Position numbers and translations under genes: made by a program. This document shows positions 37,851-50,988 of a stretch of 64,000 nt of DNA, piece after piece. Where the stretch lies: positions 27,558,362 through 27,622,361 of the forward strand of contig OX578140.1 in assembly GCA_951213105.1 (NCBI GenBank), in the 5' to 3' direction. The notes under the pieces are model-generated. The model did no database searches, was not told the DNA's origin, and was given only the letters and a program-made list of their open reading frames with translations. The DNA is from Amaurobius ferox (taxonomy: Eukaryota; Arthropoda; Arachnida; Araneae; Amaurobiidae). Position 1 is the stretch's first letter. Each line of letters starts with the position of its first letter.

Positions 37851-37936
37851 TTTCTAATTGTTTTTTTTATAAAAAGGAACAAAATTAGATAATGAGAAGA
37901 CCATATATTCATTGTTAAAAAATAAGCTCCACCCTA

Positions 37937-38146
<210 letters not shown>

Positions 38147-38817
38147 CGGAAAACATATCGTCAAAATGACTTAAGGAATTATATTACGTGTGTTTAAATC
38201 GTAAGAACTGAGTTGCATTCTTAATGTCGGCAAGTTTGTTTGTTATTCAAATCTATTTCCCAAGCTGAGCAAATTCAGTGCAAATTGGTGAATTGCAGTC
38301 CAATAGCGGCAGCAAGGTATATGGGTTAGCACTCACAATAAATTTTCGAAGTATGGTAATGCGTGCAATTACATAACAATAGCTACGGTAACTGAATATG
38401 TAAAACACCATGTTCGATTAGAGTTCAAGGATGCTTGAAATGCGAATGTTCTTGAAAAAATCGAATTCTAAGTTTCGACTCCGTCACAATACTTTCCCTA
38501 TACGTTACACTACATATGTAGGAAATGATAAAGACCTTTAGAAAATACAGCATGAGAATGTGGGGAAATTGTATCATCCGATTTTAAAGGCATGAAGGAA
38601 CCTCATTCGCCAGGATAAATAAGGCATATAACTAACAGTCAGGAAAAGCAACATCACACCTTTGAAATCGATTCATATATTTTTCATACATTCTATGCTG
38701 TGTTTAAATGCTGTAATTTTTATTTTCATATATTTTCTGACAGCAGTTAGTACGAAATTTGTATTTATATTTTATAAACCCTGCTTACACTTCACAACAT
38801 CGTGTTTATATTTTCAG

Positions 38818-39342
38818 AAATCTTCGACGAAAGTTGTTACCTGCGGTGAGTACACAAATGCCTTCCTCTGCTTTCCAAGAGCCAACAAGAAATCCCCTAT
38901 CCGACCGTGCAGATTTGAAAATCGTCAGTTATGTCTAGGTGAAAATGGATCTCTGAAAAAGTGCAAAGGCTCCAAAGCAGTATCACGTTCTGAAGAGAGA
39001 ACGAGCAGATTTTTCTTTGGTAAACTAAAAGCATGGCTAAAAGAATGGTTTTATCCAAGTAAAGAAGAATCGAAGAAAGAACCAGGAAAACCATCGAAGG
39101 AAGAGGCAGAAAAACCATCGAAGGAAAAATCAGAAAAACCATCGAAGGAAAAGTCAGAAAAACCATCGAAGAAAGAACCAGAAAAATCTGTTAGTAAACT
39201 GTGCCTAACTGGTAAAGATAAATTTGAAATTTGCAAACAAGATGCGTCCAGCAACAAAGCCTGCGTTGGGGCAAGGGATGGAAAGACTGGGTACTGTAAA
39301 GAATTTCGAGACAATGAAATTCCTGTTGAACTTTGTAGAGAG
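38818..39342 (+). CDS. Exon 10: A-linker-B exon with a Lys/Pro/Ser/Glu linker
   Basis: Acceptor ATTTTCAG, donor GAG|GTAAGA, 175 codons, phase 0-0. The A block is canonical (Cys 9, 18, 31, 39, 49), as is the B block (Cys 129, 139, 149, 160, 173, with NKACVGARDGKTGYC). The linker is different: after KAWLKEWFYPS come about five repeats of EKPSKEKS-type units, rich in charge and Pro. A trace of the Trp-rich segment survives (WLKEWFYPS against WFEWFNPS), so the repeats grew out of the KKDPEKN part of the common linker. Codons GAA, AAA, CCA and TCG recur, which suggests recent slippage. Confidence 0.9.
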
Positions 39343-40074
39343 GTAAGAGAATTTGGTCTATCTCAAGAACGTAAACTTTTTTGTACTGATGTTGTAAACA
39401 TATAAATATATATATATATATATATGTATTTTCCAGATGTCTGCGTGTCAAGAGCAAATTTTCTGAAACATTTATCATGTAGAAATTTGCTGAAATATTT
39501 TATGAGTACAAATTTGCTGATAAATTATCAAAATATGCACGCCTGTTTATAGACACCTAATGACCGGTAGCGGATCTCTAAACTGTTGAACAAGGAAAAT
39601 TCGGGGCCTTCGGGAACGCACGAATGGTTAATCCGGTACAGCCGTTACTATTTTCCTACTACAACCCTTTCCTTAGAGTTTCACCTGTTACTTGTTTTAG
39701 ATCATTATAGATGGATATATTATAGACATATTGTATTTTTAGATATGTATTTAACTGCGATAGTTTCAAAGCTGGTTAGGTGTTTCACCCCAGATCGTGC
39801 CCTGCAAGGTTGTGATAAACGGAATATCCTGCTATTCTTATAATGGTGCAGTTGGCAACATAGCTGTGCTTACTTTCATGGAAGCGGTCCTGTTGCCTGA
39901 GGGTATATTTTTATATATTTGTGCATTGAACTTTTAAGCATAATGTTCTCTTCGAGTTTGCGTGTAGTGGATAAGTGTTTTCATTCAAATTAAAAATAGA
40001 TAAGTGAGTATATATGTTACTCATCCATTGATGGGAGCCATCCCAATTTTTATATTTTTGAATTTTGGATTTTC

Positions 40075-40287
<213 letters not shown>

Positions 40288-40342
40288 TAAAATATACTTT
40301 TCTAATAAATTAAAAAAATTATAATTCTGATAAAATTGACAG

Positions 40343-40507
40343 CGTCCGAATCAGATCACAAACGACGACGTTCTCAATGATGAAACATTTGGATGTGAAG
40401 TTTGCCGTCACTTTATCAGTCGAACATGCAGTTCAAGCAGTGAAGACGTATTGCCGTATAACGCAGATGACGATAAGCATATTTTGCAGATCAAAATCCA
40501 CATCTGA
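40343..40507 (+). CDS. Possible alternative last exon
   Basis: An AG (AAAATTGACAG) is followed by 54 open codons in phase 0 and a TGA at 40505-40507. The peptide contains [18 protein letters not shown] and [15 protein letters not shown]. It loosely resembles the tail of the true last exon, where DEKF, CRNC and DDVLP occur in the same order. It has no A block, so it would leave the preceding B block unpaired. The pyrimidine tract is weak and I see no AATAAA close by. It may be an old terminal exon copy or chance. Confidence 0.3.
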   Translation, partial: RPNQITNDDVLNDETFGCEVCRHFISRTCSSSSEDVLPYNADDDKHILQIKIHI

Positions 40508-40839
40508 AAATGTATATATAATCTCATAAAAGACCAGAAAAGGTTATACAGGACGTACGTCTGAAAGGTCGAATAAGTCGTGTCACTCAGGAGATTGCAA
40601 ATGAAACAACGGCTTGCATAAACATTTCATTTATTTCTACAGACTCCCATCAGTGCTACATAATAGGAGAAATAAGTTACATAGGGCATGCATGTAATAT
40701 CTAGCTACCTTACAAATATTAAATATACACAAGTCACCTAATGTGTGTGTGTGTGTGTGTAGTTGGTGTAGTGTGACTGTATCAAATACATAGCGATCAA
40801 AATCTACACTTTGTGTTTGAATTCTTCCTTTCTTTCGAC

Positions 40840-41080
40840 CAGACCGTCCGACCCATCCGAAGGTTTGAGTTATCTGTCTAGACGGCCGGAACAGTGGCAC
40901 CCAATTTAGACCGGAAGACAATAGGGTCGATATTCGCAGGGACCGTACCCTACTTTCCCTGCCACCATATTTTCGGAAATCCTTCCGGACCTCCATATTT
41001 AACGAATCAGCACTCCACGTACACACGGGAATTGTTTTGGTGGAGTCGTAAAAATCGAACTCAGGTCCTTCGAGTGCACA
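40840..41080 (-). repeat. SINE family 2, partial copy
   Basis: Minus-strand match to the body of the SINE at 60508-60791: GTCGGACGGTCTGG-like end, CCGGTCTAAATTGGGTGCCACT, and AGGGTACGGTCCCTGCG. The tRNA-like head is degraded. Confidence 0.7.
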
Positions 41081-41582
41081 CTTTATTATAATAATTCTAA
41101 AATAATGTATCTAATTAATTCTAGAAATGGCATTTTCGTCTTTGGCCATGTTAAAATTGAAGTCACCAATAACTATCTCTGTCACTGCAGAATAGCCAGT
41201 GTCTGACAATTACTTTTACACATTTACTCGACACCGCTGAGTGGTCTCTCTTTTTATCTTCATTGTTTTGTCTTTTTCATTACCCCATCCGAATATTTTA
41301 AATATTTTCATTGTAAATGTTTTGAAATTTGAAAAAATGAAATTCAAATCTTGATCTTATTTCTAAATTGTTACAGTGCCCGTCTACTATTTTTGCACTT
41401 TCATTTTGTAGACTAGTCAGTAATGAATCGTTTGAATGGTTAAACACCCATGTAACTCCTTTGGTTGTTGAATTAAGACAGCTGGAATGATTTGAAACTT
41501 GGTAATTTGCATCGTACCTGTCGTTCGGTCGCATTAATCTTTCAAACTCTTCGCCTCGATGAGTCACCTCACATAACACGAG

Positions 41583-41890
41583 TTTAACCTAGCACTCGAT
41601 ACCTCTTCTCCTTCCTCCGTCTGACTTACCCGAAAGTGCACGGTATCTGTTTGGACGGTCGTAAGTGCCACCCAATTTAGACAGGAACCCAATGGGGTCG
41701 AAATACTCAGGGAACGTACCCTCCTTCCCCCTCCCACTAACCTTTCGGAAGGACTTACGGATCCACATGCTTAACGTGATAGTACTCCGCGTGAATACGG
41801 CGACAGTTTGGGTAGAGGCGGGTATCGAACTAGGGTCAACCGAGTGCAATCACCGAACGCCAACCACTGGTCTGTCGCACCCACACTCGA
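41583..41890 (-). repeat. SINE family 2, nearly full copy
   Basis: Minus strand. A tRNA-like head (B box AGTTCGATACCC; A box region CAGTGGTTGGCGTTC) lies at about 41820-41890. The body with AATTGGGTGGCACTTACGAC lies at about 41660-41690, and the tail follows. Open frames here on both strands are shadows. Confidence 0.75.
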
Positions 41891-42662
41891 TAATTCTACC
41901 GTCCCCTCGTCAGGCTACAAATTACCAAATTCGTAACCCTTTAACTTCTAACCTGATCCTCCCAAATGACCCAAATGACGCCACATACCAGCTGAGACCA
42001 AAGACGTATTTTACGTCAGAACTCATATTGGGGTTTTATGTTAACGTCGGCAGATACTTTAATTGTACCATTTCAATAATCCAATTGAATAATGACGAAT
42101 TGTATACCCCCTGTGGCATATTCTAGAAAATACCCCGTAAATTGTGAAGTTTTTATGACAATCTACAAAATTCGTGAATTTTCCGAATGTTCGCCAAAAC
42201 TTACCAAGTTAGCGATATTTGCCGCTAAGGTCAAGTCACCAAAACCTTCACTTTATCGCAATGCTTTTTTGTTAGGTATTCCTAACAAAATAAATTACTG
42301 TCGTTACACACTCCAGATTCATATCTTTCATGATTTACTCCATGCCCTCAACTTGAAAACGTTCACTTAAAAAAATGATGGTTTTTGGGTCAAAAGCGGA
42401 AAAATTTCTGCTTTAAAAATTCACGAAATGCAATTGTTGAATACAATTGTTGCATGCAATTCCTGAATGCAATTATTGCATACAATTGTTGAATGAATTG
42501 TTGCAATTACTGAATTCAATTGTTGAATGCAATTGTATTGTTGCATGGCGATTCCATCTCATCAATCCTCTAAACTGGAAACTTTCTCATCCCTAGATAA
42601 ATTCATCGAACTCGCTTAAAATATTAAAATACTAATGCTTTTCAATTTGTATTTCCTTTCAG
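41891..42662 (+). other. Intron before exon 11 with short repeats
   Basis: It includes a degraded CGCCAAAACTTACCAAGTTAG-like trace of the dispersed element (near 42190-42230). At 42425-42546 is an array of TGCAATTGTTGAATGCAA-type units of varied length. Confidence 0.55.
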
Positions 42663-43103
42663 AAGTCTTCAAAGAATGTTTTAATTTGCAATGAATACGT
42701 AAACCATGCCTTTCTCTGTCTTCCGAGAAACAACAAGGCTTCCCCTCTGCGCCCGTGCAGATTCGAAACTCGTCAAATTTGCCTCACCGAAGATGGATCG
42801 CTGAAAAAATGTTCAGCTTTAAAAGAAAAAGAATCATCCAAAGAGCTTGAAAGTAGGAAGTCCAAACTGCAAACAACTGACTACCAGAACTCAGCTGTAG
42901 TTTATGAAGCTGAAAATAAGTCAATTTCGGACATCATGTCTGGCAGTAAACGATTGTGCAAGCCTGAAGGAGATTCCAGAAAGATTAAGGACTGTGATAA
43001 GGATGATACAATCACATTTGCATGTCTGGGTGCCAGAAACGGAGAAGTCAGAAATTGTGAAACTTTTGAAAATACTGAGCTTGTCATCCCTATCTGCGTG
43101 CAG
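42663..43103 (+). CDS. Exon 11: diverged A-linker-B exon with a short linker
   Basis: Acceptor CCTTTCAG, donor CAG|GTTAGT, 147 codons, phase 0-0. A block Cys at 9, 19, 32, 40 and 50 (spacing 9-12-7-9; one extra residue in the first loop, NEYVNHAFLC). B block Cys at 99, 111, 121, 132 and 145 (spacing 11-9-10-12), with TFACLGARNGEVRNC and IPICVQ. The linker (51-98) is polar and has none of the Trp-rich motif. The B block spacing matches exon 2 better than the recent copies. It is therefore an older member of the array, outside the recent duplications. Confidence 0.88.
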
Positions 43104-43206
43104 GTTAGTTCAGTTAAATGTTATTTGTGTTTTTTATATTTTGCAATACACAGAAACGCAAAAACACAAATACACAGAAACGCAATGCAACACAAAGCGC
43201 AATAAA

Positions 43207-44273
<1,067 letters not shown>

Positions 44274-44309
44274 TATATATATATACATATATATATGTAC
44301 ATGTTCTTT

Positions 44310-44545
44310 GACTTTTTTTTTTCGACCTACGCGAAAGTATAAGGGACCTTTTAAGACGACAGGGACAGCGCCACCCAATTTAGATCGAGTCCTGTGAATG
44401 GCGACATTCACAGGGCCTATACCTTCCTTTTGCTACCACCAACCTCACGGAAAGGCTTTCAGATCCACATACTTAACGTGACCATACTCCTCGTGAATCC
44501 ACAGGGACTGTTTAGGTAAAGGGAACGTGACACGTGAACAGTTTG
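44310..44545 (-). repeat. SINE family 2, degraded copy
   Basis: Minus strand match: CTAAATTGGGTGGCGCTGTCC, GGTTGGTGGTAGCAAAAGGA and a TTAAGTATGTGGATCTGAAA-like block. The head is decayed. Confidence 0.65.
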
Positions 44546-44813
44546 AGCGAAATCTGGTGCTGTGAGTGCAATAACGTGTTATTACGTGTTATTACGTTAA
44601 CAGTTAATTACGTGGCTGCTCGTCGTCTCAGCACGGTGTATCGGAAGATTCTCCCAAATGCTGATTTATTTGAGGGAAAACTCCACTTCCAGGAATGCAA
44701 AAATATAAAATTTGGATATCCGCTCTTTCACCCTTCCCCGAACCTGTTACAAAATGAGTCATTTAAAATGTTTTCACAATACTCGCAACATAAACCATTA
44801 TTTTTTATTTCCC

Positions 44814-45296
44814 ACTTCAGTTCATCCGAATTTCGCAAAACAGCTTTTAAAACCACTTCATTATCGCTGAAAAACAAGTGATTCCTTCTTTAAATCGCTT
44901 TCGTATAAGATTGGAGCAGAAGCGTAGTCGTTTCCGTTACAGTTCAACTCGTAATATCTTTAAACGTAATTAAAATTTCCATAAATAAACTAAATACACC
45001 AGAAACATAATAGTCTTTTGAAAAATAGTAAAGCATTGCATTTCAAAACTCGTGCATCGTGATGATCAGAATGTTAGTGACTTTGTCTATACGAATTTAA
45101 AAAGAACGTACGAAGAAAAGAAAATACGAATTTAATTTAATTGTATTTTAACCACAAAATCTTAAATTTTTACAAAAATTTGGAAATTCGGGGATTTGTG
45201 TGTTTATTTCCCATTTCAGTACACCCGAATTTCGCAAAATGGCTCTTAAAACCACTTCATTATCGCTGAAAAACAAATGCTTCCTTCTTTAAATCG
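44814..45296. repeat. Direct repeat of ~85 bp
   Basis: The segment CCACTTCATTATCGCTGAAA with its flanks occurs at 44814-44900 and again at 45206-45296. The copies are about 90% alike and separated by about 300 bp of unrelated AT-rich DNA. Confidence 0.8.
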
Positions 45297-45500
45297 CATT
45301 GTGGTTGAAGATTGTGGTTGAAGACCGTTGAATCTTAACGATTCAATCTGTCTTAGTGGTATTAAGATGAGACTCTGCTTTAATATTTTTGATCGGCAAG
45401 GAATAGATTGCTGTCAAAACTAATCAAAATTCCGTTTATATATTAACAATTTATGAAACTATCATTATATTTTTATTACATTTACTTTTAATGCGTTACC

Positions 45501-45546
45501 TTACATCTTTCTGGAAGATCGGACGGTCTGGTCTCAACAACAACAC
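45501..45546 (+). repeat. SINE family 2, 3' tail only
   Basis: TACATCTTTCTGGAAGATCG followed by GGACGGTCTGG and a CAACAACAACA tail. This equals the 3' end of the SINE at 60508. It directly abuts the Tigger fragment. Confidence 0.7.
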
Positions 45547-45548
45547 TA

Positions 45549-45999
45549 GCAAAAGCTTGGAATAAAGTCTTTCCATCAGATGAGTCTGTCACTGCACCTG
45601 AAGAGCCACCAAACAGTCAATTTGTATCAGAACTAACTGGGCTGATTAAAGAATCTTCAGAATTTGAGGAATGCGACCAGGAAAACGTTCAAGACTTGCT
45701 CGAATGTGATGTCGATGACCCCGACTATCAGGTATTGACGGACGATGAAATCATTGCCAGTGTCATCGACGACCAAGACCCTTGCGACGACGAGGGAAAG
45801 CCTAGCGACGTCGACCGTGCTGAAAAAGACCATCCAGTAAAGAAACTTTTCGCTGCCTTGAGACGGCTATGAAGTGGTAAGAGCAAGAAGAAGAATGTCG
45901 TGCTGCCCAATTGCTGCCTTTAAAACGTGTGCGAGATTTAGCGGTAAAAAACGAGTCTCCGCTCTGAAGCAGAAGAAAATTTTGGACTTATTTTCCTAA
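45549..45999 (+). pseudogene. Tigger/pogo-like transposase, C-terminal part
   Basis: Plus strand. The frame starts AKAWNKVFPSDES, a typical ending of the DDE domain region in Tigger/CENP-B-like transposases. It continues through an acidic region (TDDEIIASVIDDQDP) to RRL and a stop near 45869. After a frame change near 45860 it reads LETAMKW, a stop, then CRAAQLLPLKRVRDLAVK and, after another change, a Lys-rich end LDLFS with a stop at 45997-45999. The DNA-binding and catalytic parts are absent. Dead relic in the intron before the exon at 47020. Confidence 0.75.
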
Positions 46000-46282
46000 A
46001 CTGTAAGCCTACTTTAATGTACTACTTTATGTAAGGTATATATTCGTAAGACGTGTGATAAAAAATATATAGAAGTTTTGTATTTGATATGACTGCTTTT
46101 TTGCGTCATATTGCTCCTATGACAGTGGAACCAATATTTTTCGTAAATTATCGGTTATCCAAAAATCAGTTATCCAAACAACCCCAGTCCCCAATTGTTT
46201 CAGATAACAGATGCTTTACTCTATATATAAATTAATGACTAATGGAGAATTGTTTTGTTTCAAAATACGAAACTGTTACACA

Positions 46283-46350
46283 ATGTACATATCTTACCTT
46301 ACACCTTTCTGGTAGGTCGGACGGTCTGGGTCTCAACAACAACAACAATG
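46283..46350 (+). repeat. SINE family 2, 3' tail only
   Basis: TACCTTACACCTTTCTGGTA, GGTCGGACGGTCTGGGTC and a CAACAACAACAACA tail. It is identical in its core to the SINE at 60508. ACAATGTACATATCT occurs on both sides, a likely target-site duplication. Confidence 0.75.
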
Positions 46351-46519
46351 TACATATCTCCGGCTTACCATCTTGCTACTCTTAGTCTTCGGACGAGTCG
46401 GTTGGCCTGGGCTTTCGACAATGTACTTATCTGCTTGCGATTAGAAAGAACTAGTTCAACGAGAGTAATACTGAAAAAGTTGCCTCATATTGAATATGGA
46501 AAGTGAACACATTTTACGA

Positions 46520-46762
46520 TAATTAATACTCTTATAGTAATTTTTATGAAATATTTTAGATAAATTTATTTAGAAAACGTATAATATCTCAAGAACGGTT
46601 CATGCTGATGTTCCAAAGTTTATTTCATTCGTTTTCAGAGGAACAATTTTATAAAAAAATATTATTTACGTAATGTTAGTAAAAGTTCTGAATTTTTAAG
46701 GGTTTTTTCAAAAGTTTACTAGAAAATCGGGGGAGGGGGGGTCTTCTGAACATAATCCCGTT

Positions 46763-46812
<50 letters not shown>

Positions 46813-46900
46813 TAAAGGAGATATTATGTAAGCTTAAAACGTGCTCTGTCATGAAAATTTGAAGTGGCTTTTCGTCACAAAACTTTTCTTACATTATGCT
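46520..46900. mobile_element. Dispersed ~930-bp element, partial copy
   Basis: Diverged match to the right half of the element at 53966-54893: ATAATATCTCAAGAACGGTT, the TTCTGAACAT block, then a TA tract (46766-46810) where the other copies have CA, and an AAACGTGCTCTGTC...TTTCGTCACAA end. Confidence 0.65.
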
Positions 46901-47019
46901 ATGTATATGGAGAGAATGTGATATGTGAATGTTCATATATCATTATAACTAAAGATGACATGTTTAGAAAGATTTTAATGAATGATGAATAATATATAAG
47001 ACTTTACTTTTTCTTACAG

Positions 47020-48558
47020 AATAAATCAAAGAAAATCGTGACATGTGGGAAATTCTCCAAAGCACCTCTTTGTTTTCCACAAGGTGACAAAGCGTCTCCA
47101 ATAAGGGTTTGCAAAGGTAAAAGGCGTCAAATATGCATATCTTCTGACGGTTCTCTGAAAATATGCTCAAATATAGAATTGAGAATTAACAGTAAAAATA
47201 AAAATATGGGAGTTGAAAACGAACAAAAGAAAAATGATAATGAAGCCCATAATGCAGAAGGCGGAGGTGTTGAAACCGGTAATGATAAAGATGGTGGCAA
47301 GTATCTAACTGATATTAATAAGAAAAAGAGTGTCATCGCTCGAAATGTAGGAGACGCTGAAGAAGATGATGGTAAATATAGTGAGGGTGACGCAGATGAT
47401 GAAGTTAGCTATGAAATGGCTGATGATGAAGACGAAACTGATGAAGAAGCAACAGACAATGATAACGAAGAAACTGATGGAAACGTAACCGAGAAAGATG
47501 GAGAAGACATTGAGGGAATATCAACTGAGGAAGATGAAGAACTTTCTGAAGCAGATGATGAAGTTAACGATGAAATGCCTGTTGATGAAGTTAACGATGA
47601 AATACCTGTTGATGAAGTTAACAATGAAATGGCAGATGATGATGACGAAACTGATGAAGAAGCAACAGAGAATGATAACGAAGAAACTGATGGAATAGAA
47701 ACTGAGGAAGATGGAGCAGAAACTGAGGGAATATCAACTGAGGAAGATGAAGATCTTGGTGAAGCAGATGATGAAGTTAGCGATGAAATGGCTGATGATG
47801 AAGACGAAACTGGTGAGCAAACAGAGACAGATAAAGAAGAAACTGATGAAGAAGCAACCGAGGAAGAAGAAGAAGAAGAAATTGCGGGAAAATCAACCGA
47901 GATAGATAGAGGAGAAACTGAAGAAGAAAAAATTAGTGGAAAAACAACCAAGAAAGGTGAAGGAGAAACTGGTAAAGACGAACTGGGTGGAAAAACAACC
48001 GAGAAAATGAAAGGAGAAACTGATGAAGAACAACTGGGTGGTAAAACAACCAAGAAAGGCAAAGGAGAAACTGTTGAAAAAGTTACTGAGAAAGATGAAG
48101 AACTTGATGGTAAAACAACTGATAAAGGTCTAGAAAAACCTAGTGTGGACACAAGAGGGAAAGGTAAAAAAGAAACTGATGGAAAAATAACCGAGGAAGA
48201 TGAAGAAAATACTGATCAAAAAACAACCGTAGAAGATAAAGAAGAAACTGAGGAATCGATATTTACTGAATCATGGGATGAAGATTCAGTTAACATAGAT
48301 GATGAAGAGGATTTATATTATAAAGCGCAGCATGGCGAAGATATAAAAAACAAAGAATATAGACTAATATCTAATATCCATATGATGAACCGACACTTGT
48401 GTATGGACAATGTTGAAAGCAATAAATTGGTGAACTGCGATGGTTCAGTTGAAAATGATAATGACTTCAAATTTGCATGTGTAGGAGCTAGAACAGGATC
48501 AATAAAGGAATGCAAAAAATATAAAACAAATGAAATCGCTTTGCCCATATGCTATCAG
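47020..48558 (+). CDS. Exon 12: A-linker-B exon with a ~400-residue acidic linker
   Basis: Acceptor TTCTTACAG, donor CAG|GTAAGC, 513 codons, phase 0-0. A block Cys at 9, 18, 31, 39 and 49 (KKIVTCGKFSKAPLC, RVC, QIC, KIC). The linker (50-460) is made of Asp, Glu, Thr, Lys and Gly. Three imperfect ~60-70 residue repeats carry E(M)ADDEDETDEEAT, then GISTEEDE; after these come GGKTTKKGKGETDEE-type repeats. B block Cys at 461, 473, 487, 498 and 511, with FKFACVGARTGSIKEC and LPICYQ. Acidic linkers of this kind bind cations or stay unfolded; the role here is unknown. The 247-codon antisense frame (48152-47409) is a shadow of the repetitive codons. Confidence 0.92.
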
Positions 48559-50988
48559 GTAAGCAATATTTTATATTCGTAGGCATTCATTCGGAATGTT
48601 ATTATTAACTAGCAGCATACCGGTTCTTCGTATGGAATATACAATATAAAGAAATTTAACTTTTAATTTAACTGTGCACTTTTACTATTTGAAGTATTTA
48701 ATTGAATTCTTACAGAAAGGAACAGCTGCGAGTTCTTTCGTGCTAATATAATGAACAGATGGATTAAAGCGCAACTTACAATTATAGTTAATTTATTGTA
48801 ATGGCATATATATCCGACTTTGCACGTGATTTAAAATATGTACAAATTCATGTAGTATTCTAAATGGTATCTTGGAAATATTTATTAATACATTTAATTT
48901 ATTTATCCTAAAAAGAAGTATAAGCATATATATTTGTGCTATAGAAATCATATTCACACGACAGAACGAAAAAATGCAAAGTTCTGGACACGTTTGCAAA
49001 CAAATTTGTAAAAATTATGAAATTGTATCAGCATATACCAAAATCAAAGCACTGAAATAGTATTTGAAGTAGTAAATAGCATTAAAATAATATTTGAAAA
49101 TACATATAATATATTAGATTATATATATTTATATTTATATAAAATACATTTACCCGCTATTATATTAAATAATACCCGTAGCGTTTACACTCTGTTTGAA
49201 CAATTGGCCAAACGCCATATATGAATTTGAAATATTGGAAATATCAATTGACACTTTTAACATTTACAGTAATATTTAAACCCGCAGGTTCACGTAATTC
49301 ATGTAATTAAGTTGTAAAGTACTATCTTCCTACTTAGCATACATCCGAACAGTCAATCGTGATTGACTGCAGCATACGATATTTGCGTAGTGTCATCTAC
49401 ATCCGCAGCGATTTTCAGCCACTCAAATTCAAATACGCTTTTGAAAAATGAAAATTTGCATTGCATAAACTTTTGGAAATAAGTGTAATATAGACAGACA
49501 GACGATACTGTTTAAAATTTATTTTAACGCTTAAATAAGTTAAAAAAACCGATTACTGTGATTTTGCCGGTCGTCAGATTTTACTGATAAATTCTACGAA
49601 AAATAAGCATGCTTTTAAAATTTTTAAATCAACTACGGTCATTTAAAACCACTGTTTTCAGTAGACTTAATAAGTTTCTAGCACATTTTTGAAACTGTTA
49701 TTTTTCCACCGGAATGAGAGTTCTTACAGACGAATCTATGAGGAATCTGCGTGCGGTACAGCATATGGCGGGTTCGAGTAGACCAAAGAAAATGTTGATC
49801 ATTACTTACGGCCCGGACACTCGTATGTGGATTAGATGAGAAATAAATTTTTCTTCCCTTTCCATCAGTAGTTGTTGTGTTTCTGAACCACATCGACGAT
49901 GAAATGAACTTTTTGATTGCAATCAACATACTAGCCGCAGAATAAAAACTTTGGAAGGTTACTGGCTTTAAGGAAACGACGATAGTATTCCCTCACTGTA
50001 TCTCAAGGAGATCGGTTTCATTCTCTTTAAATCACCTTACAGATTCGGCATTACTGAACAACTTCATCATTCAAACTCTAGTTAGGTAGCATAGTTACTT
50101 GAATGCTTTAATACAAACTGTGAATCGACATAATATGTTTATACGTATGAAATGAATTTGAAGATGTAGTAAAAGTTTAAATAACTATTTTTCAAATTAT
50201 AGCATTTTATAACCCCTTATTTCTTAATTAAAATTTTAATTAGTGATAAGTATGTCAAATTTGTATGTATTACAGTCAATTTTTTTCAGTTGAACTAAAT
50301 ATGGTATGGGCGACACTTTTGTAATTTAACTCTTTTGTAATTTAACTTTCGATAGAGATGCTGTATAAAATGTGAATTTTATTAACTTTCTACTAAAATA
50401 TGCTACAGCACTTAAGATACTATTTCAGAACTTCCTACCTTACTTAAAGCATTTTTGCATTTGAAACTATGGGTCTACAAGCACCGGTTAAAAAATATTT
50501 CACTGTTCACTTTCCATTAAAAACTTGAATCCTAAATTTATTACAACATAAAAATTATCGACAAACAGTATTTAAAACTATAAAATATAATATCTACAAT
50601 TGTGCAACTATAATAGAAGATAATAATTAATACTGATTACTAAATAGCTCAATATTAAGTGTAAAAGTAAAAGTAGGAACTGTATGAAAGGAATTACATA
50701 ATAGATTACACAAACAATAAGGAATGGCTATTGCATAGCTAGAACTAAATACATGCATGAAACAGGGAATGAAATTTTAAAAAGCTAAAAGAGAAGATTG
50801 AAGAAATCAAATAATAAAATGATTAAAAGAAATAAACAATAGATCGAATTGGATAGAATTTCAATAAATGTATCTCTTTAGGTATTTTTACACTATGGAT
50901 GAACTCCTATAATGTGTTTCGCCGTATATATCAACACACGTGGTTGAAATATTATACAAAAATCGAACACATGATAAAACCAAATAAT
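48559..50988 (+). other. Intron before the last exon, first part
   Basis: AT-rich, with no exon or element that I recognise. Small frames at 48872-49060 (plus) and 49929-49678 (minus) carry no family motif. Confidence 0.5.

Noticed and set aside
40508..40660. Further exon-like AG after 40507 (TATTTCTACAG near 40641)
   Set aside because: No open frame in phase 0 and no Cys pattern after it.
47409..48152. 247-codon Ser/Val-rich frame on the minus strand
   Set aside because: Exact antisense of the acidic repeat in exon 12; GAA/GAT/ACT codons leave no stops on the other strand.
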